Under the pieces are notes generated by a model, which worked only from the letters and a program-made list of their open reading frames with translations, did not search any database and had not been told where the DNA came from. Both the position numbers and the translations under genes were made by a program. From Hydractinia symbiolongicarpus (lineage: Eukaryota; Cnidaria; Hydrozoa; Anthoathecata; Hydractiniidae), in the NCBI RefSeq assembly GCF_029227915.1, contig NC_079881.1, positions 23,723,501-23,787,500 of the forward strand: a stretch of DNA of 64,000 nucleotides, given 5' to 3'. Each line of letters opens with the position of its first letter. Within the stretch, counting starts at the first letter, position 1. Below are positions 63,401-64,000 of this stretch, one piece after another.

Positions 63401-64000
63401 GTTATCTCGCGCTGAAGAAGTAGAGAGTGTTCTCAAAAGTACATTTCATTGACTTTCTAACGGTGTCAAACCGTTTGAGTTACAACGGTTGCGTCACATA
63501 TTCGTACCAACATGTATTTAGCGATAGTAATCGGATATTACTAGGTTGCATCGCCCTTTAACAGTGAAACGTTTGACTGTGGGACTTAATTGAACTGATT
63601 TTGGACTGTGACCTTATAAATGTTATAAGTGAGACAATTGGACTCCAAGAAATAACATTCTTCTTAATTTGACATGTTTGCTGGAATTCAGCGATTACAT
63701 TAGTCTCTGTGGTAGCGCTTTATTTAAAAATTTTGATAAATAACACTTTTCTTACTGTGGGACCAATCCTGGCCGTTAGCACGCGCTGAATAAATAGGAT
63801 CAGTTCCAAAGACTACATTACATTGACTTTCTAGCGGCATAAATCCGTTTGAGTTACAACGGTTGCGTCACATATTCGTACCAACATGTATTTAGCGATA
63901 GTATTCGGATATTACTAGGTTGCATCGCTTTTAACAGTGAAACGTTTGACTGTGGGACTTAATTGAACTAATTTTGGACTTTGACCTTATAAATGTGATA

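Larger units (their letters stand above)
33574..64000. repeat. 372-bp satellite array, block 4 (main array, runs off the window)
   Basis: About 30.4 kb, roughly 80 monomers, all in the same orientation. Monomers fall into recurring variants: one with AGGAACAGTTTCCAAAAC and CTAGCGGTATAAATCCG, one with GACAGTTTCAAAAAC and AACGGTGTCAATCCG, one with AAAAACCACACTTC and ACCGGTATCAATCCG, and one with AATGTTCTCAAAAGTAC. Every monomer carries GCGCTGTGGTAGCGC or a close variant, a perfect 5-bp inverted repeat around GTGGT. Nearly identical multi-monomer blocks recur at fixed distances. No genes or LINE insertions are seen in this block. Open frames here are accidental. Confidence 0.97.

Noticed and set aside
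18491-64000. CRISPR array or regulatory operator cluster
   Set aside because: The unit is about 372 bp without short-repeat/unique-spacer alternation, and the context is a eukaryotic genome: it is satellite DNA.

Overview
The window is animal (metazoan) nuclear DNA. It is AT-rich, its genes are split by short GT-AG introns, and it carries APE-type LINE retrotransposons, small inverted-repeat elements and a very large satellite array. The families present and the base composition fit a cnidarian, probably a hydrozoan. That placement is an inference from family resemblance, not from a species marker.

Positions 1-16,700 hold one long plus-strand gene and small repeats. I could join 28 exons (3,676-16,202) with every splice phase agreeing, giving 4,302 nt (1,433 codons plus stop); the first exon(s) upstream were not found. 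In order the protein has a KMT5A-like SET methyltransferase domain, an acidic linker with an internal duplication, two C2H2/C2HC-like zinc knuckles, a Crypton-like tyrosine recombinase domain with recognisable R, K, R, H and Y positions, a basic/Ser-rich stretch, and a SANT-like end. This combination of a histone-methyltransferase fold with a DNA recombinase fold is the most interesting object in the window. Two TTAA-flanked inverted-repeat elements sit just upstream. A tRNA-like element and two hairpins lie in introns.

Positions 16,700-18,490 are AT-rich and without recognisable genes, with a long (TA)n tract. From about 18,491 to the right edge the DNA is a head-to-tail satellite with a monomer of about 372 bp, all in one orientation: roughly 36 kb, or nearly 100 monomers, inside the window and continuing past its end. 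It is broken by three insertions: a multi-exon repeat-family gene (20,845-24,277), a plus-strand LINE (26,438-29,660) and a minus-strand LINE (about 30,930-33,573). The LINEs are disabled by stops and frameshifts. The inserted gene has stops in its 5' half but a clean four-exon 3' half.

The distal array (33,574-64,000) has higher-order structure. There is a four-monomer unit of 1,489 bp in four consecutive copies (about 51,484-57,440), and blocks of several kb are duplicated at fixed offsets, for example 36,566-39,779 and 44,431-47,644. The scale and order of the array suggest pericentromeric or centromeric heterochromatin, which would need chromatin data to establish.
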